Assembly (NCBI GenBank): GCA_008477525.1
Contig: SPDT01000010.1
Coordinates: forward strand, 310,001-374,000
Length of the DNA stretch: 64,000 nt
DNA from: Hypomyces perniciosus
Lineage: Eukaryota; Ascomycota; Sordariomycetes; Hypocreales; Hypocreaceae
Reading direction: 5' to 3'
Shown: piece after piece, positions 47,758-58,692 of the stretch
Layout of the letters: every line of letters starts with the position of its first letter
Numbering within the stretch: position 1 is the stretch's first letter
Made by a program: the position numbers and the translations under genes
Notes under the pieces: model-generated
The model's input: only the letters and a program-made list of their open reading frames with translations
Databases searched by the model: none
Told to the model about the DNA's origin: nothing

Positions 47758-50139
47758 TCAAGTATGCTGTGAATTGCTTCCCCTTCGCACTTGACTCCTC
47801 CTCGTAGCCGTACTCTGCGCGCTCTGAACCTGTCCCAACTCCGCCAAATCCTCCTGACTCTTCCGAGGACATCCCGGGCTCGCAAAGACACTATCGTGAT
47901 TCTCAGAGCGAGGTCGATATTGTGTGCCGCGCCGAGAGGGTGACGCCGATCTACTGGCCACGGCTGTGTCATTGTCGCCGCTGCGACCGCCCCAGGAGCC
48001 ACCGATTCCCTCCATAGTAAAGTCAGAGGCTGTGGGTTCATCAAGGGCAGCTAGTTCATCAGGATGGAAGATCATGGGCAGTAAAAGAGCACGGATTGGG
48101 ATAAGCGCAAGGATGAAGACTGGGAAGCCCACAGCGGCGATGGTTTGCGTGATGGCGAAAGTGGCACCGAAACCAACCAGCTCGATGATGACGAACATCC
48201 AGATGGCAGAGCGGCGCTTGATATTCTTGAGCGGAGCGTTGGCGGGTGTCAAATTCTTGTCGCGACCTAGGAACATGAGTTTGGCGGTAATACCGTTGGC
48301 CTCGAGAGCCTGGACACCCATGACAAAGAAGAGGCCAGCAAGGACGCCGTGAGGAACCAGATGAAGGACAACAAGGAGAGGACCAGACATGGTGCCGAGT
48401 GTCAGGAGACCCTGGGCAAGATTGGACACCCGTTGTTCTACAACGTGAGTTGCTTCGAAAGTGTAGGCACCCTTGTCCTCGCCCTTTTCATCCAGCTCTT
48501 TGACAGCCTTGGTGACGCAAAGGGATTCGGTATGGAAAGGGGCCTGTGGGATTAGGCCATTGGGAAAAGGCAAGCCGAGAATACCGGCCACACCAGTGGT
48601 GGCGCCGAGAAGGAAGAGATCCCAATGAAACCCAGCAGGTTTCCTGAGGGGGAATTCACTTCCTTGGGCGATAAGCGAAGACACTTTGCCATCGTTAGTC
48701 TAGGATGCTAATGTCACAGATCGCTTCTAAGAACGTACCATTATGATCAAACCAAAACAGGATGGTGAGGAGAACAGCGAAAGGCAAGGCCATGAACACC
48801 TCCCCAACACTCAGATCCCAAAACCCGACAAGCCATTGTCGGCCACTCGTCGGCTCAAACGCAATGCTCGTAGGAAGCACCGCCAAATCCACCTTGGACA
48901 TACGACCGAGGTGAATAAAGCCCGTGAAGAAGATAAGGGTGAGCGGAGTACCATAGTCCTTGAGGAAGACGCGAACCGGGTGTCTGAATAGGCTGCTCGT
49001 TCCCAGTTCACCACAGATATAGGCCACTATGAAGACTAACAAAGCCGAGACGATGGAGAGATAGAACGCACTGTCGTCGCCGAGACGCTCTAGAACTTGA
49101 ATGCCTTTTTGTAGGTAAATGAAAGCGACGTAGAAGCCGAAGATGTCGCAAGGAAATCGAGTGACCCAGCGAAGCCAGTTGCAGGAATTTGTGATGGCAA
49201 GAATCCAGTGTAGAATGAGTGCCCAACTAATGTTCTGTATCAATACGTGTTTCCCAGATAGAGAGAGGCTACGGTCTTGGGGAACCTACATTCCTATCCA
49301 AGCCATAAAGGCAATGTAATTAACACCAGTTGGTTTCATAATATCGTATACCGTGCTAAGGGGCGTGTTAGAATTCAACACAACTTTTAGTGGCATCAGT
49401 CTTTTCGGTTGTACGTACTAATTGAAGACAGTGATTGGTCCTAATGAAGCACGAAGTTAGAATCATACATTGAGCCACTCTGGCAGGGCATAGAGAGGAA
49501 TAATACATACCAGTTACTCCAACAATGACGAGAGGTTGTGCTGCGAAGATGGAAAAGACGACGGAGCCGAGAACAGAGGCTAACAAGACCTCATTAACTC
49601 CATAGTTTGATCCCGTGTTTTGGAACATGTCTAGTGAGAAGGCAAGGGCTGGTAAAATGCTGTAGATGGCGCAGTTAGCAAGTGTTTTTACTTATTTCTG
49701 ATATGGCATTCTGTCCCAGATGTGGATGATACGTTACTGTATGGATGAGCAGGTGTCTGGACGGGGTATCCGAAGCAAGGATATGGCTCAGCCAGAGCAC
49801 CCGAACATCCACAGACGAGTTGTTTGTCCACATGAAAGACGACAAGTAGATTAGAGAAAGGGTCGAGATTACATACTTGGCAAAATACATGTAAACTGTG
49901 GCTGGCACCACACGGTAATCCCAAGCATCGAGCCAGTCGCTGGCATAATAAGGAGCCCTGCGGCGAAGATCATTGATCATGCCGCGGAAAGGATGAATAC
50001 TCCACCACGATTCTTCATTTTGCTGCTGCTTCTTCATCGAATTTTTTGCATTTCTTATCGTCGTTGCAGGTTCGTGATTTGAAGTTGTAGGCGACAGGGG
50101 CGTTGTCCCTTGTCCTCCATCTCTGTTGGAGTCAGCCAT
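47758..50139 (-). CDS. BOR1: HCO3-/borate transporter family protein (Bor1-like)
   Basis: Anion exchanger-fold (SLC4) plasma-membrane protein; fungal members mainly export borate. Six exons (minus): 50139-49877, 49659-49511, 49440-49419, 49355-49290, 49226-48739, 48683-47758 (637 aa). Introns are 217, 70, 63, 63 and 55 nt. The joined chain reads FANILPALAFSLDMF, then VGVTGPITVFNYTVYDIMK, then AFMAWIGIWALILHWILAIT, all typical of the family. Later blocks are RFPCDIFGFYVAFIYLQKGI, RVFLKDYGTPLTLIFFTGF and VVEQRVSNLAQGLLTLG. About 11-13 hydrophobic segments are visible, followed by a disordered Ser/Arg-rich cytosolic tail. Exon 3 is only 22 nt. The acceptor of exon 5 was set at ACATTAG because the nearer AG breaks frame. 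Confidence 0.92.
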
Positions 50140-51530
50140 AGTGCGTGTTTGCTGAGATTGCCGTCCTCGTCGCTATTCCAGATCTCTATACGGCGAAATT
50201 GATATGAATTAATGGGTCTTATGTGTAGGTATCGTATGTTTCAGGCGTGCGGTTTAGAAGACAAGCGCAAGCAGAAACAAATGGTATAGAGCCGTGAGGT
50301 TGGACAGGGGAGTCATGTCTGTGAGCCGAGATACGCTCAATTAGACAGAGTTTGAGATGCAACAGACATATATCGTGGACAAACAGAAGATTGAATAAGA
50401 TGGAATCTGTCAAAAAGATTAAAGCACGGAGTAGATGCTAATAAAAGATTCGAAGGGGTTTTTTTTTCCTGGTGATCCTCTCCAAGATACCTGCACTTAA
50501 TGTTCCTGCTTGCCTATATCGGGAACAAAAACAATTCCACCACCTTCTTAGTCGCCCCTCCATTTGCGGTGGGAAATCTTAGGTGGGAAATTTTTTTTGG
50601 CACAATCAGTTTACTTACGAGTACGGAGTAGTACGAGTAGTACGAAGTAGTAGTAGTGGTATATTAAAGTTCCCTGCATGTATTATTATTATTCCAAGAT
50701 ATCTTCCAGCCAGGATTGCTAACGTATGTACGTTCTCTATTCTCCATAAGGAACTTTCTCCACCATTTGGCTTCCACGCCAAGAAAATGCTTCAATCTGA
50801 AGAGGCCGTCGAGATCAGTAATCTTGAATCCGCCATGAGCTGGGAATATCAAAATACGGTACTCCATATTATTATTCCGTACCCAAAATCGATTAATGTC
50901 CTCGAAATAATAGTACGGAGTACTTCGTACATGCACCGCCATGCTCTTCCGGATTCGTTCCGACCAGGAACTTTTCTGGCCAATCACGGACTTCCGGAAT
51001 GCCGGACAAGGGAACTCCCAAACGCCTTTGCTTATGCATATCATCATCGTATTGTCTTGTCACCTTATCACCCTTGCTTCTTCTTTTCATTCTCCTCTTG
51101 TTCTCTGTATCATGAATGCGTGGTGTAAACGTCATTGTCATCAACACCTTTCCTAGATTCCTAGCCGCAGGGGCAAGTCTACAGTTCTAGCTTTAGAGTA
51201 CATGTACAGTTGAGATAACCGCCCTCCTTCATGATGCTCCCGACGTGACGATTGTGAAAAAATACAAGAGGGGATAGAGCATCCCCATGTTAGTAGAGTT
51301 GAGACTCAGTAAAAAACACATAGGTTGCCATCATTAACACTGGAAGCATCCGAAAAGGCCCCTGCAGGTCTGACAAGACCATGGCGGCCAATCCAGGCGC
51401 ATCCTCAGGTTCCCGGCATAGCCTATTTCCCCCACTTCCTAGGATTCCACTTGGCCTGCTCATTTGCTTGGTGCTTCTCTTTTTCGCACCTGCCGTGGAA
51501 CGTCTCTTATATTGGACAACCTCATGGGTG
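50140..51530. other. Intergenic region upstream of BOR1
   Basis: 1.4 kb with the BOR1 promoter on the left and the 3' UTR of the m-AAA protease on the right. GTAC-type elements cluster at 50621-50660 (GTACGGAGTAGTACGAGTAG) and 50913-50930. The frames 50583-51128 (+) and 50664-51047 (-) have no domain and overlap each other. No gene is called. Confidence 0.5.
50913..50930. repeat. Compound GTAC element, copy 2
   Basis: GTACGGAGTACTTCGTAC, the exact reverse complement of the 18-mer at 20271-20288. Confidence 0.85.
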
Positions 51531-54321
51531 TCACCTCAGTTTGTTCAACCGGTCCTCTGACATCTCCCGAAATGCCGGTGCAGGCGCAGGCGGTTCCTTT
51601 GGCGTGTCGGTCTCTGACGGGAAGGGCGGTGGGGAGCTCTCTTCCTTGCCTCCTCCAAAGAACTTCTCAAACTCCTCATTGTCATCAAACGGCCGCTTGC
51701 CCAGGAGTCGTACCATGTCATCTCGTGACAGCACTTCCTTCTTTAGTAGCTCCTCTGCCACAATGCCGACCTCCTTCTTCTTCTCAACTAGGAGGTCCCG
51801 GCATCGAGTGTAGGCTTCCTCAACTATCCGATGCACTTCCTGGTCAATTTGTTGGGCTGTAGACTCTGCAAAAGGCTTCTGCACCCGATTCGGATCGTTG
51901 TCGAAATGCATAGGTCCCACCTTCTCCGACATGCCCCACTGGGTCACCATGCTGCGTGCCATTTGTGAAACCTTTTTGAAATCATCGCTTGCGCCGGTTG
52001 TCACTGTAGGGAAATGCAACTCCTCTGACACACGACCTCCCATAGTCATTGCCATTCGGTCCATGAGCTGGTTGGTGTTCATCAGGTAGGCGTCCTGCGG
52101 TAGGTACTGTGCGTAGCCCAGGGCTCCCTGGCCTCGGGGAATGATAGAAACCTTCAGCAGAGGATCTGCGTGTCTGAGGAACCAACCACAGATGGCGTGT
52201 CCGGCTTCGTGGTACGCAACGGTCTTCTTCTCCTCTGGTCTGAGCACCAGCGACTTGCGTTCTAAGCCGCCAATGACACGCTCGATCGCGCGCTCGAAAT
52301 GCTCCATCTTGACATCGTCGGCATTTTCTCTCGCAGCTGCTCGCCTTGTCAGTACTATAGTCCTTCATACAAACAGTTAAGATTCACGTACCGATCAGAG
52401 CGGCCTCATTCACCACGTTGGAGATGTCAGCACCAGAGAAACCAGGGGTCAGTGTAGCAAGACGGCCGATAAGATGCTCGTGATCTTCCTTGGTGACAAT
52501 CTTCTTGAGGTAAACCTGGAAGATTTCTTTTCGTCCCTTCATGGTAGGCCGGTCGATGTAAATGTGTCTGTCGAAGCGGCCAGGTCGCATCAATGCCTTG
52601 TCCAGGATATCGGCACGATTGGTACCAGCCAGGACAACGACCTGCTCCCGTGTGTTGAATCCGTCCATCTCCGTGAGGATCTGATTGAGCGTAGCCTCGC
52701 GCTCATCGTTGCCGCCGAATCCTCGGCCACTCTCCATTCTAGCCCGGCCAATGGCGTCAATTTCGTCAATGAAGATGATGCAAGGCGCGTTCTTCCGTCC
52801 CTCGGCGAACAGGTCTCGCACTCTGGAAGGACCAACACCGACGAACATCTCAACGAATTCGGAACCGCTCACGCTGTAGAAAGGAACACCAGACTCTCCG
52901 GCTGTGGCTTTGGCAAGCAGAGTCTTACCGGTTCCTGGTGGGCCAGCGAGAATAGCACCTCGGGGGATCTTGGCACCGAGCTTCTCGAACTTTTCGGGCT
53001 GTTTCAGGAAGCTCACAAACTCCATGATCTCCGTCTTGGCTTCCTCCAAGCCAGCGACATCACTAAACTTGACCTTGACCGCACTCTCGGCATTGAACTT
53101 CTTGGCTTTGCTCTTACCGAAGTTGAACATGCCACCACCTCCAGCTCGTCCGCCCATAGATCTCTGCGTCCACAGAATCAACCCGATGAACAGAAGTGTA
53201 GGCCCAAATGCCAGGAGCAAATTGCCAAAGGTGCCGCCGCCAGCCTCGTAGCTAACGGGTATTCTTTCCGACGGCGGGATTCCAAGTTGATCCTGTGCCT
53301 CTTCAAGCTTGTGCTCAAAGGATTCGACGGATCCAATTGAAAATACGTATGTTCTCCGGCCATTTGACCCTGATTCGGACATACCTTGGGCGGCATCAGG
53401 GTGCAGTTCCACCCTGACCTGTGATCCGTTGACAACGACAAGCTTTTGAACAAGACCCTTATCCAGGAATGCTTTCCTCATCTCCTGCCAGGTGATTTCC
53501 TTCTCTGAGAACGGCTTGCTGAACGATTCGATCGCCCATAGGGTAATACCAAGAACAAGACCGGTCTGTAGCGCATCCATCCAAGAGTTCCTTTCGGGTT
53601 TCGGGGGCTTTGATCCTTGCGGATCTGACCCTTGTTGGCTTGATTGTGACTCGTCGGAAGTCTTGTGTCGAGCTTCACTACCCTCTTCACCTTTCTCTCC
53701 GTCCTTGCTTCCATTCATCTGGGGGTTGTTCTGGTCGAATATGCCAGGCTTCCCTTCCTTTTGCCGACCCATCTCCCATTCCGCCAGCCTCTCTGCCATG
53801 ATGAAAACGCATCGCATCAGTCGTCCTTTGTCAAATATTGACAGGCTGCCTGGCCCCTGGCGCATCTTTTGTAAGAGCTCCCGCACTTCCGCAGGCGCAC
53901 CAGTTTCTTGGAGCCCCACCAAGATCTCCTTCAGTGGTTGTCTTTGTCCTTCCGGTAACATGCTTTGGAAGGCTTCCAGCTGTTGTATCTCGTCTTTGGT
54001 CAGACGAATCCAGCCATCGGGAAGAGAGGGGAGCGGCGCCTTCGGAGTTTCGGAGTTCCCTTCCATCTCTGGCTTCCCTTTGGCTTCATTGTCGTTGTTC
54101 GGCTTCTCGACGCCATTATTCTGGTTCGACCGCGAGTCTTCCTCCGGGTGCGGGGGTTTTGAAGAATAGTATCTCGGTCGAAGGCCGTATGGAGTCGCAA
54201 ATATTCTCTGAGTCGCTGATGTGGATACGGCAGCAATCCTTTGTGTCCTTTGCAAGCTCACGCTGGGTGAGAACCTCGCTAGCCGCGCTAGCTGGCTCGA
54301 TTGACGAAGATATCTTGACAT
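51531..54321 (-). CDS. Mitochondrial m-AAA protease subunit (Afg3/Yta12 type)
   Basis: ATP-dependent zinc metalloprotease of the inner mitochondrial membrane with its active sites facing the matrix. Exons (minus) are 54321-52392 and 52336-51531 (911 aa). The 55-nt intron joins NEAALI to [20 protein letters not shown]; of three possible AG acceptors only GAGCAG reproduces the family sequence without an added Ala. The N-terminus ([20 protein letters not shown]...) is Arg/Ser-rich, a presequence. Transmembrane segments lie at ~249-265 and ~365-385, flanking the FtsH_ext domain. The AAA module has Walker A GPPGTGKT (460-467), Walker B IIFIDEID (515-522) and the second region of homology. The peptidase has HEAGH (686-690). 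All catalytic parts are intact. Whether it is Afg3 or Yta12 I cannot settle. The N-terminal ~240 residues before TM1 are longer than in yeast, as in other moulds. Confidence 0.95.
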
Positions 54322-54876
54322 GGTGGAAGTCGGCAGTTTCTCGTATGCGGTTCCACCGGACCTGGTTGTCTATGAAGAAGCAATTCGAGGCCCTGATATC
54401 TCGTGAGCTGCGCAAATTGCGCTTGTCGGCTCAGAGGTAATTATGCTGAGAGAGACACATGCGCCGGAACAGATTGATACTGGAAGGTTCCAACGCCACC
54501 GTGGATACTATTTCTGAATGACGGATGCGAAGCTTGCCGGAGATAGGCCCGCCTCTTGGGTCCGAGAATCATACGGTGTCACGTGATATCACGGCTCTGC
54601 CGGAGGTTATAGGGTAGGTAGGTATCTCTATGTCGAGCATTCGTCGACATTTTGCTGGCTCTTCAATTGCGTTTCTCATATCTCTATTTTATTTTCTATA
54701 TTCATCATGTTCCTGTCAGTAAATTCTTCTTGGTTCGTACATTTTTATACCCATATGTGCCACTCATGTAGCGTTATTCGGGGCCCAATTCAGCCATGCT
54801 AGTTCACTTCTCGTTCCCCGACCATAACCGCAAGGTCATTCCACATATTGCATAGGATATGATTCTGGTGTTTCTT
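54322..54876. other. Intergenic region, m-AAA promoter and MTQ1 3' UTR
   Basis: 555 bases. The left half should be the promoter of the m-AAA protease. A TAGGTAGGTA run lies near 54611. No coding frame is supported. Confidence 0.5.
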
Positions 54877-55932
54877 TCATACTTTTATGAGTATAGATCG
54901 GATCTGACCACTACCCTTCACCGGTACTTCCCAGGTCTGACCATCCTGCCTCGTGATATTCACCGACTCCTCTTCCCCGTCGTTGGGTGTCAGATCTGGC
55001 CAGTCACGCCAGACCTCAACATGCGAGTTAACAGATAGACTGTGCCGCATTAAGTGTGATAAGACACGCAAAGCCTGGTCCCTGTCACCAATCTCAAGAA
55101 GAACAACCTTTGGCCTCAGCTGAAGGGCTATCTCTAAGAGTCTCGCATAGAAGACATCCTCATGCTTCCATCCACTGGGAACAGGAAGCTCGTCGCTGGG
55201 AACCAGGGCTAAGGACGGCTCATACTTGCGAACAGAGTGTCCGAGCTGCCCACATCCGTAGTCCCACACACGCCGAGAGATGTAAGGAGGGTTCGAAATG
55301 ATAACATCCCAATGGCAATTCGCGAGCTTTCCGATGTTGTCGTCTCGGAAGATGTCACCCTTCAAGATTTCAAGGCTTTGCCCATACAGAGGTAGATGAA
55401 GATGCCCGGACTTGATGTTATGGTCAATGTTTTCTTTTGCAAGCCCAACAGCCCGATGGGAAACATCAACGCCCAGCACATTTAGATGACTGATATATCG
55501 TTGAAGGGAGGAAAACAAAAGCAGAGGTATACAGCCAGTGCCCGTGCAGAAATCGACAATGTTCAGACTTTGGCTGAGGTCACCGGGCTTCGTACCCAGC
55601 AGATCCCCAGCCTTGATTAGCTCTACGAGGTGACATGTGTATGCCTCAGTTTCCGGCCTGGGAATGAGGACGCCAGGCTTGCATTTGATATCAAGTGATC
55701 CAAAGGGTTGCGACCCCAGAACGTACTGCAAAGGAATTCCTCGTCCTCGTTGCCTGCAAAGCCGGGCAAGCTCAACCTGCTTGTGCATGCGCACCGTGCC
55801 ATTGACATGGTCCTGAATCCATCGTAGCTCGTTGATGGCAGATTGAAGATCCCTACAAGCAGGGAGTAGTGTGGCGGTGTTGGCCGAGTGCTGTCTGGCT
55901 CGCCGAAGCAGCCATGGCGGGATTCGTGGCAT
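54877..55932 (-). CDS. MTQ1: Mitochondrial release-factor glutamine methyltransferase (HemK/Mtq1)
   Basis: Intronless, 351 residues. HemK/PrmC enzymes methylate the Gln of the GGQ motif of class I release factors using S-adenosylmethionine; Mtq1 is the mitochondrial member. The N-terminal helical domain is followed by PLQYVLGSQPFGSLDIKCKP and VLIPRPETE (the family's substrate-side motif). The SAM site is VDFCTGTGCIPLLL (126-139), the acidic loop GVDVS, and the catalytic signature is NPPYIS (214-219). The start MPRIPPWLLRRARQHS is basic, compatible with mitochondrial import. Mtq2, the cytosolic enzyme, is much shorter and lacks the N-terminal domain, which favours Mtq1. It is divergent from RPB11. 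Confidence 0.88.
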   Translation of the reverse strand: MPRIPPWLLRRARQHSANTATLLPACRDLQSAINELRWIQDHVNGTVRMHKQVELARLCRQRGRGIPLQYVLGSQPFGSLDIKCKPGVLIPRPETEAYTCHLVELIKAGDLLGTKPGDLSQSLNIVDFCTGTGCIPLLLFSSLQRYISHLNVLGVDVSHRAVGLAKENIDHNIKSGHLHLPLYGQSLEILKGDIFRDDNIGKLANCHWDVIISNPPYISRRVWDYGCGQLGHSVRKYEPSLALVPSDELPVPSGWKHEDVFYARLLEIALQLRPKVVLLEIGDRDQALRVLSHLMRHSLSVNSHVEVWRDWPDLTPNDGEEESVNITRQDGQTWEVPVKGSGQIRSILIKV

Positions 55933-56363
55933 GGACCTCGCGAGATCTTCACATAATTTAGAGGAACAAGATTAATGCAGCGTCAGATTCATAGGAAAAA
56001 AGGGATTGATCCATGGCCACGATGGAGGAGCTTGGTGGTTACAGTTTATCCGATACTTAGCCGATTGTGCCTGTCAAAGTCGCGACTAGTGACTAGCCAA
56101 AGTGTAGTAGATTCACTGTCTCTTAAACATCATGAAACGACAATTCTGCTGAATCCGAGCCCGGCCAGAAAACTTTTTGGATTATCGAAACGCCTTGCTT
56201 CACACGTTTAATCGTTTCGATCACTTCGTCATAGGCGAATCCGCCAGGCTGTTTACCGAGCGGCTACACAGGTCGTCAGGCGCGTCTTTGGGTTCTTAAT
56301 CACTTCGCCTATATTTGGCCCTCGAATCCTCAGTCGGTTTAGCTTCTTTGACATTGTGTCAAC
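55933..56363. promoter_or_regulatory. Bidirectional promoter MTQ1/RPB11
   Basis: 431 bp between divergent start codons. I see no obvious TATA box and no recognisable specific factor site. Confidence 0.45.
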
Positions 56364-57477
56364 ATGAACGCACCTGACCGGTGAGTATTTGAAATCTTGC
56401 TATTCTATTACCTAGTTTTGTATTTTTGGTTCTTGGTTAAATGCATCTCTCTCTCTCTCTCATACCGCGACGGAGAGCTTCATTGGGCCTGATGTGATTG
56501 ATTATCTTACTATGACAATAATTCACAGAAGATGTCTCTCAACCCACGAGTTACAACTGTAACAATGAATGGGAAAAAAAGTATCAACCATTACGGTGCT
56601 ATTGTCACTGCAAGTGTATGCCAAACAACAATAACACCCGCGACTGGCTATCTGTCATTAATATGGACATTATTCCTTTGACAATCTCACCCAAACTCCC
56701 ACCACCCTTTCCCATATGTTAAGAAGAATAGCCTCCATACCCGGATCTCAATATCCTGTCTTTTCTTCTTGCATCAAATCTCCATCCCTCGTCAAGAGCC
56801 CTCAAGACCCCCCACCCTCATCGTTGAGCATCGTAACTACCCTGCTCCCCTCCCCTCATCCATAATCATCATTGATTACTTGTGCGATGGCAGGCTGCAA
56901 CACACGACACTACAACCTTCCAGACACTGCGTTGCGTTTCCCCTACTCACTCGCCGTGATGTAGCGTTTCTATGGCCCTACAATGTGCTAACTCCTGGCT
57001 CTAGTTTCGAGCTGTTCTTGCTCGCCGATGGCGAGAAGAAGATTGAGGAGAAGGTGTACTCTGGTAAGCAGTCTATCGATAGCCAGAACTCGGGCATGGC
57101 TAACATCACACCATAGGCATGTCGAACACCTCCGACTTCGTCCTGAAGAAGGAGGATCACACTCTTGGCAACCTGCTCTCTGAGCACCTGAAGCTTCACC
57201 CCAACGTCCACATGGCCGGGTACAAGAGTGAGTATGGCCTGTGGTCGGTGATATTACACAGAAGCTAACTGGTTTGTCAGTCGCCCATCCCAACGTTCCC
57301 GAGCTCTTTATTCGTGTCCAAACCGATGGAACCATCTCTCCACGGGACGTCTTCACGTCAGTCTGCGAGAAGCTCATCAACCAGCTGGAGATGCTTTACC
57401 AGGAGTTCACTCGCGAATGGGAACTGCGACGCATCACCAACACTGGAGAACAGGGCAACCAATCGAATGGTCATTAG
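56364..57477 (+). CDS. RPB11: RNA polymerase II subunit Rpb11
   Basis: Small assembly subunit that pairs with Rpb3, as bacterial alpha subunits pair. Exons are 56364-56380, 57005-57063, 57117-57227 and 57281-57477 (127 aa; yeast 120). The first exon encodes only MNAPDR (Arg split) and the second continues FELFLLADGEKK, reproducing the conserved Rpb11 N-terminus. Next comes the RNA_pol_L signature FVLKKEDHTLGNLLSEHLKL, HPNVHMAGYK, then AHPNVPELFIRVQTDGTISP and the C-terminal helix. Intron 1 is 624 nt, against 53 nt for the other two; the start cannot be moved because no other upstream exon gives MNAPDR. No alternative product is evident inside intron 1. Confidence 0.95.
56381..57004 (+). other. 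624-nt first intron of RPB11
   Basis: Begins GTGAGT and ends GTGCTAACTCCTGGCTCTAG, with a good branch site. It contains a CT dinucleotide run near 56447-56461 and several A/C-rich stretches. I searched for box C/D snoRNA signals (RTGATGA with a following CTGA) and found no convincing pair. Confidence 0.7.
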
Positions 57478-57792
57478 TGCGTTTGTGAACTCGTCTCATT
57501 AGCAGGCGTTAGGGGGGCCAGGGACTCTGGTATTTAATTTGCTTTATCACATAACAGGGAAGCACGTCAAGGTTGACAGGAACAGTCGTATTACAAGGAC
57601 GGCATATGTTGGTTTCGAGTTAGACGGTCCCCCATTAATCTAGGGGGATAATCCCAAAAAAATGCAGGCGAAGCAGCCTTTCTAGACACGTTGTGCATTG
57701 AGTTCCATCATCGGTGGGCCTATAAATCTCATCCTTGTGTGGGATTCGTCGGCGAAGTGTATGTTCCATCATGTTAACAGGACTTTCTGTGC
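57478..57792. other. Convergent intergenic region RPB11/LSM5
   Basis: 315 bases containing both 3' UTRs. No further feature is seen. Confidence 0.5.
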
Positions 57793-58328
57793 TCAAGCCG
57801 CAACACCTCCTGGTCCTTCTCCTCCTGGAATTAACTGCAGAGACTAAGTTAGTACACCTAAACCCGTAGAAAAACAGCGATAAACTGGCATACCATGCAG
57901 ATGTTGTTGCCGTTTAGTAAGATCTTGGGGAGTTTTGTGTGGTTTCCAGAGAAGTCACTGGTCGGTCAGTTTCGCGCTTTGTTCGGATAGACAAGTATTT
58001 GGACATACAATTCCGTTACATCTTCCAAAACCATGTCTAAAATAGAACGTTAGACTATGCTAGGTTGACATAAAATTGGGGGCAGTAAATTTACTTACTG
58101 ACGTAGTCGTCAAAGCCCAACAGAGTGCCGCTGAATTCTGCTCGAGGTGTCAACGAAGTGAGGTGAACCCGAAAACAAGGGATTCAAACCTTTCTCTCCC
58201 TTCATGACCACCCATATTCTCGAACCGACACACTTGTCAATAAGTTCTTATAGCAGGTGAGCGGAGGTTCAGATATTGTGATGGAGGGGCAGAGGAGACT
58301 CACCGAGGGGCAACAATTGTGACGCCAT
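57793..58328 (-). CDS. LSM5: U6 snRNA-associated Sm-like protein LSm5
   Basis: Subunit of the Lsm1-7 (mRNA decay) and Lsm2-8 (U6 snRNP) rings. Six exons (minus): 58328-58304, 58246-58190, 58137-58099, 58036-58009, 57957-57894, 57834-57793; introns of 57, 52, 62, 51 and 59 nt. The joined 84-residue protein begins MASQLLPLELIDKCVGSRIW and contains the Sm1 motif (VVMKGEKEFSGTLLGFDDYV, then NMVLEDVTE) and the Sm2 motif (KILLNGNNICMLIPGG), ending GPGGVAA. The order and spacing match LSm5, including NGNN and PGG. Every splice site is GT...AG and every codon split is consistent. No single exon is longer than 64 nt, so an open-frame search misses this gene. Confidence 0.94.
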
Positions 58329-58692
58329 GATGGGGGTTTCTGTGTCTTGAACGTGGCTCGTCGAAGCTCAATGAATAGATTCAAATACAGAGAACCGTCT
58401 GATCCCTGTTTATGGCGTTTTCTCTCAGTTTCGAGCTCACTCAACGCTCTGAGGTCATTCGTAGTATGGTGGGCTATTACCTCTAAAGAGCCTGGGCGTA
58501 AAATGCATAGCCCCACGCGAGCTCGCGTTGATGACTAAGCTGCGGCACGCGCCCCGATTAAGCGCTAGGATGTGATGCGCTGCCTCAACCGCCAATCACC
58601 ATAAGCTCACTCATGGATCTTGCATGGTTGCCTACGGATAACGCATCAGTGACGATGGATTATCCCTAGTAACAGCTCACAGATCATTCTTG
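58329..58692. promoter_or_regulatory. Bidirectional promoter LSM5/exonuclease
   Basis: 364 bp between two divergent start codons. I see no TATA box and no named factor site. Confidence 0.4.

Noticed and set aside
52474..53340. 288-codon frame antisense to the m-AAA protease
   Set aside because: A shadow of the conserved AAA domain, with no recognisable fold of its own.
56381..57004. Possible box C/D snoRNA in RPB11 intron 1
   Set aside because: Sequences such as GTGATGT only approximate box C and have no properly placed box D or terminal stem.
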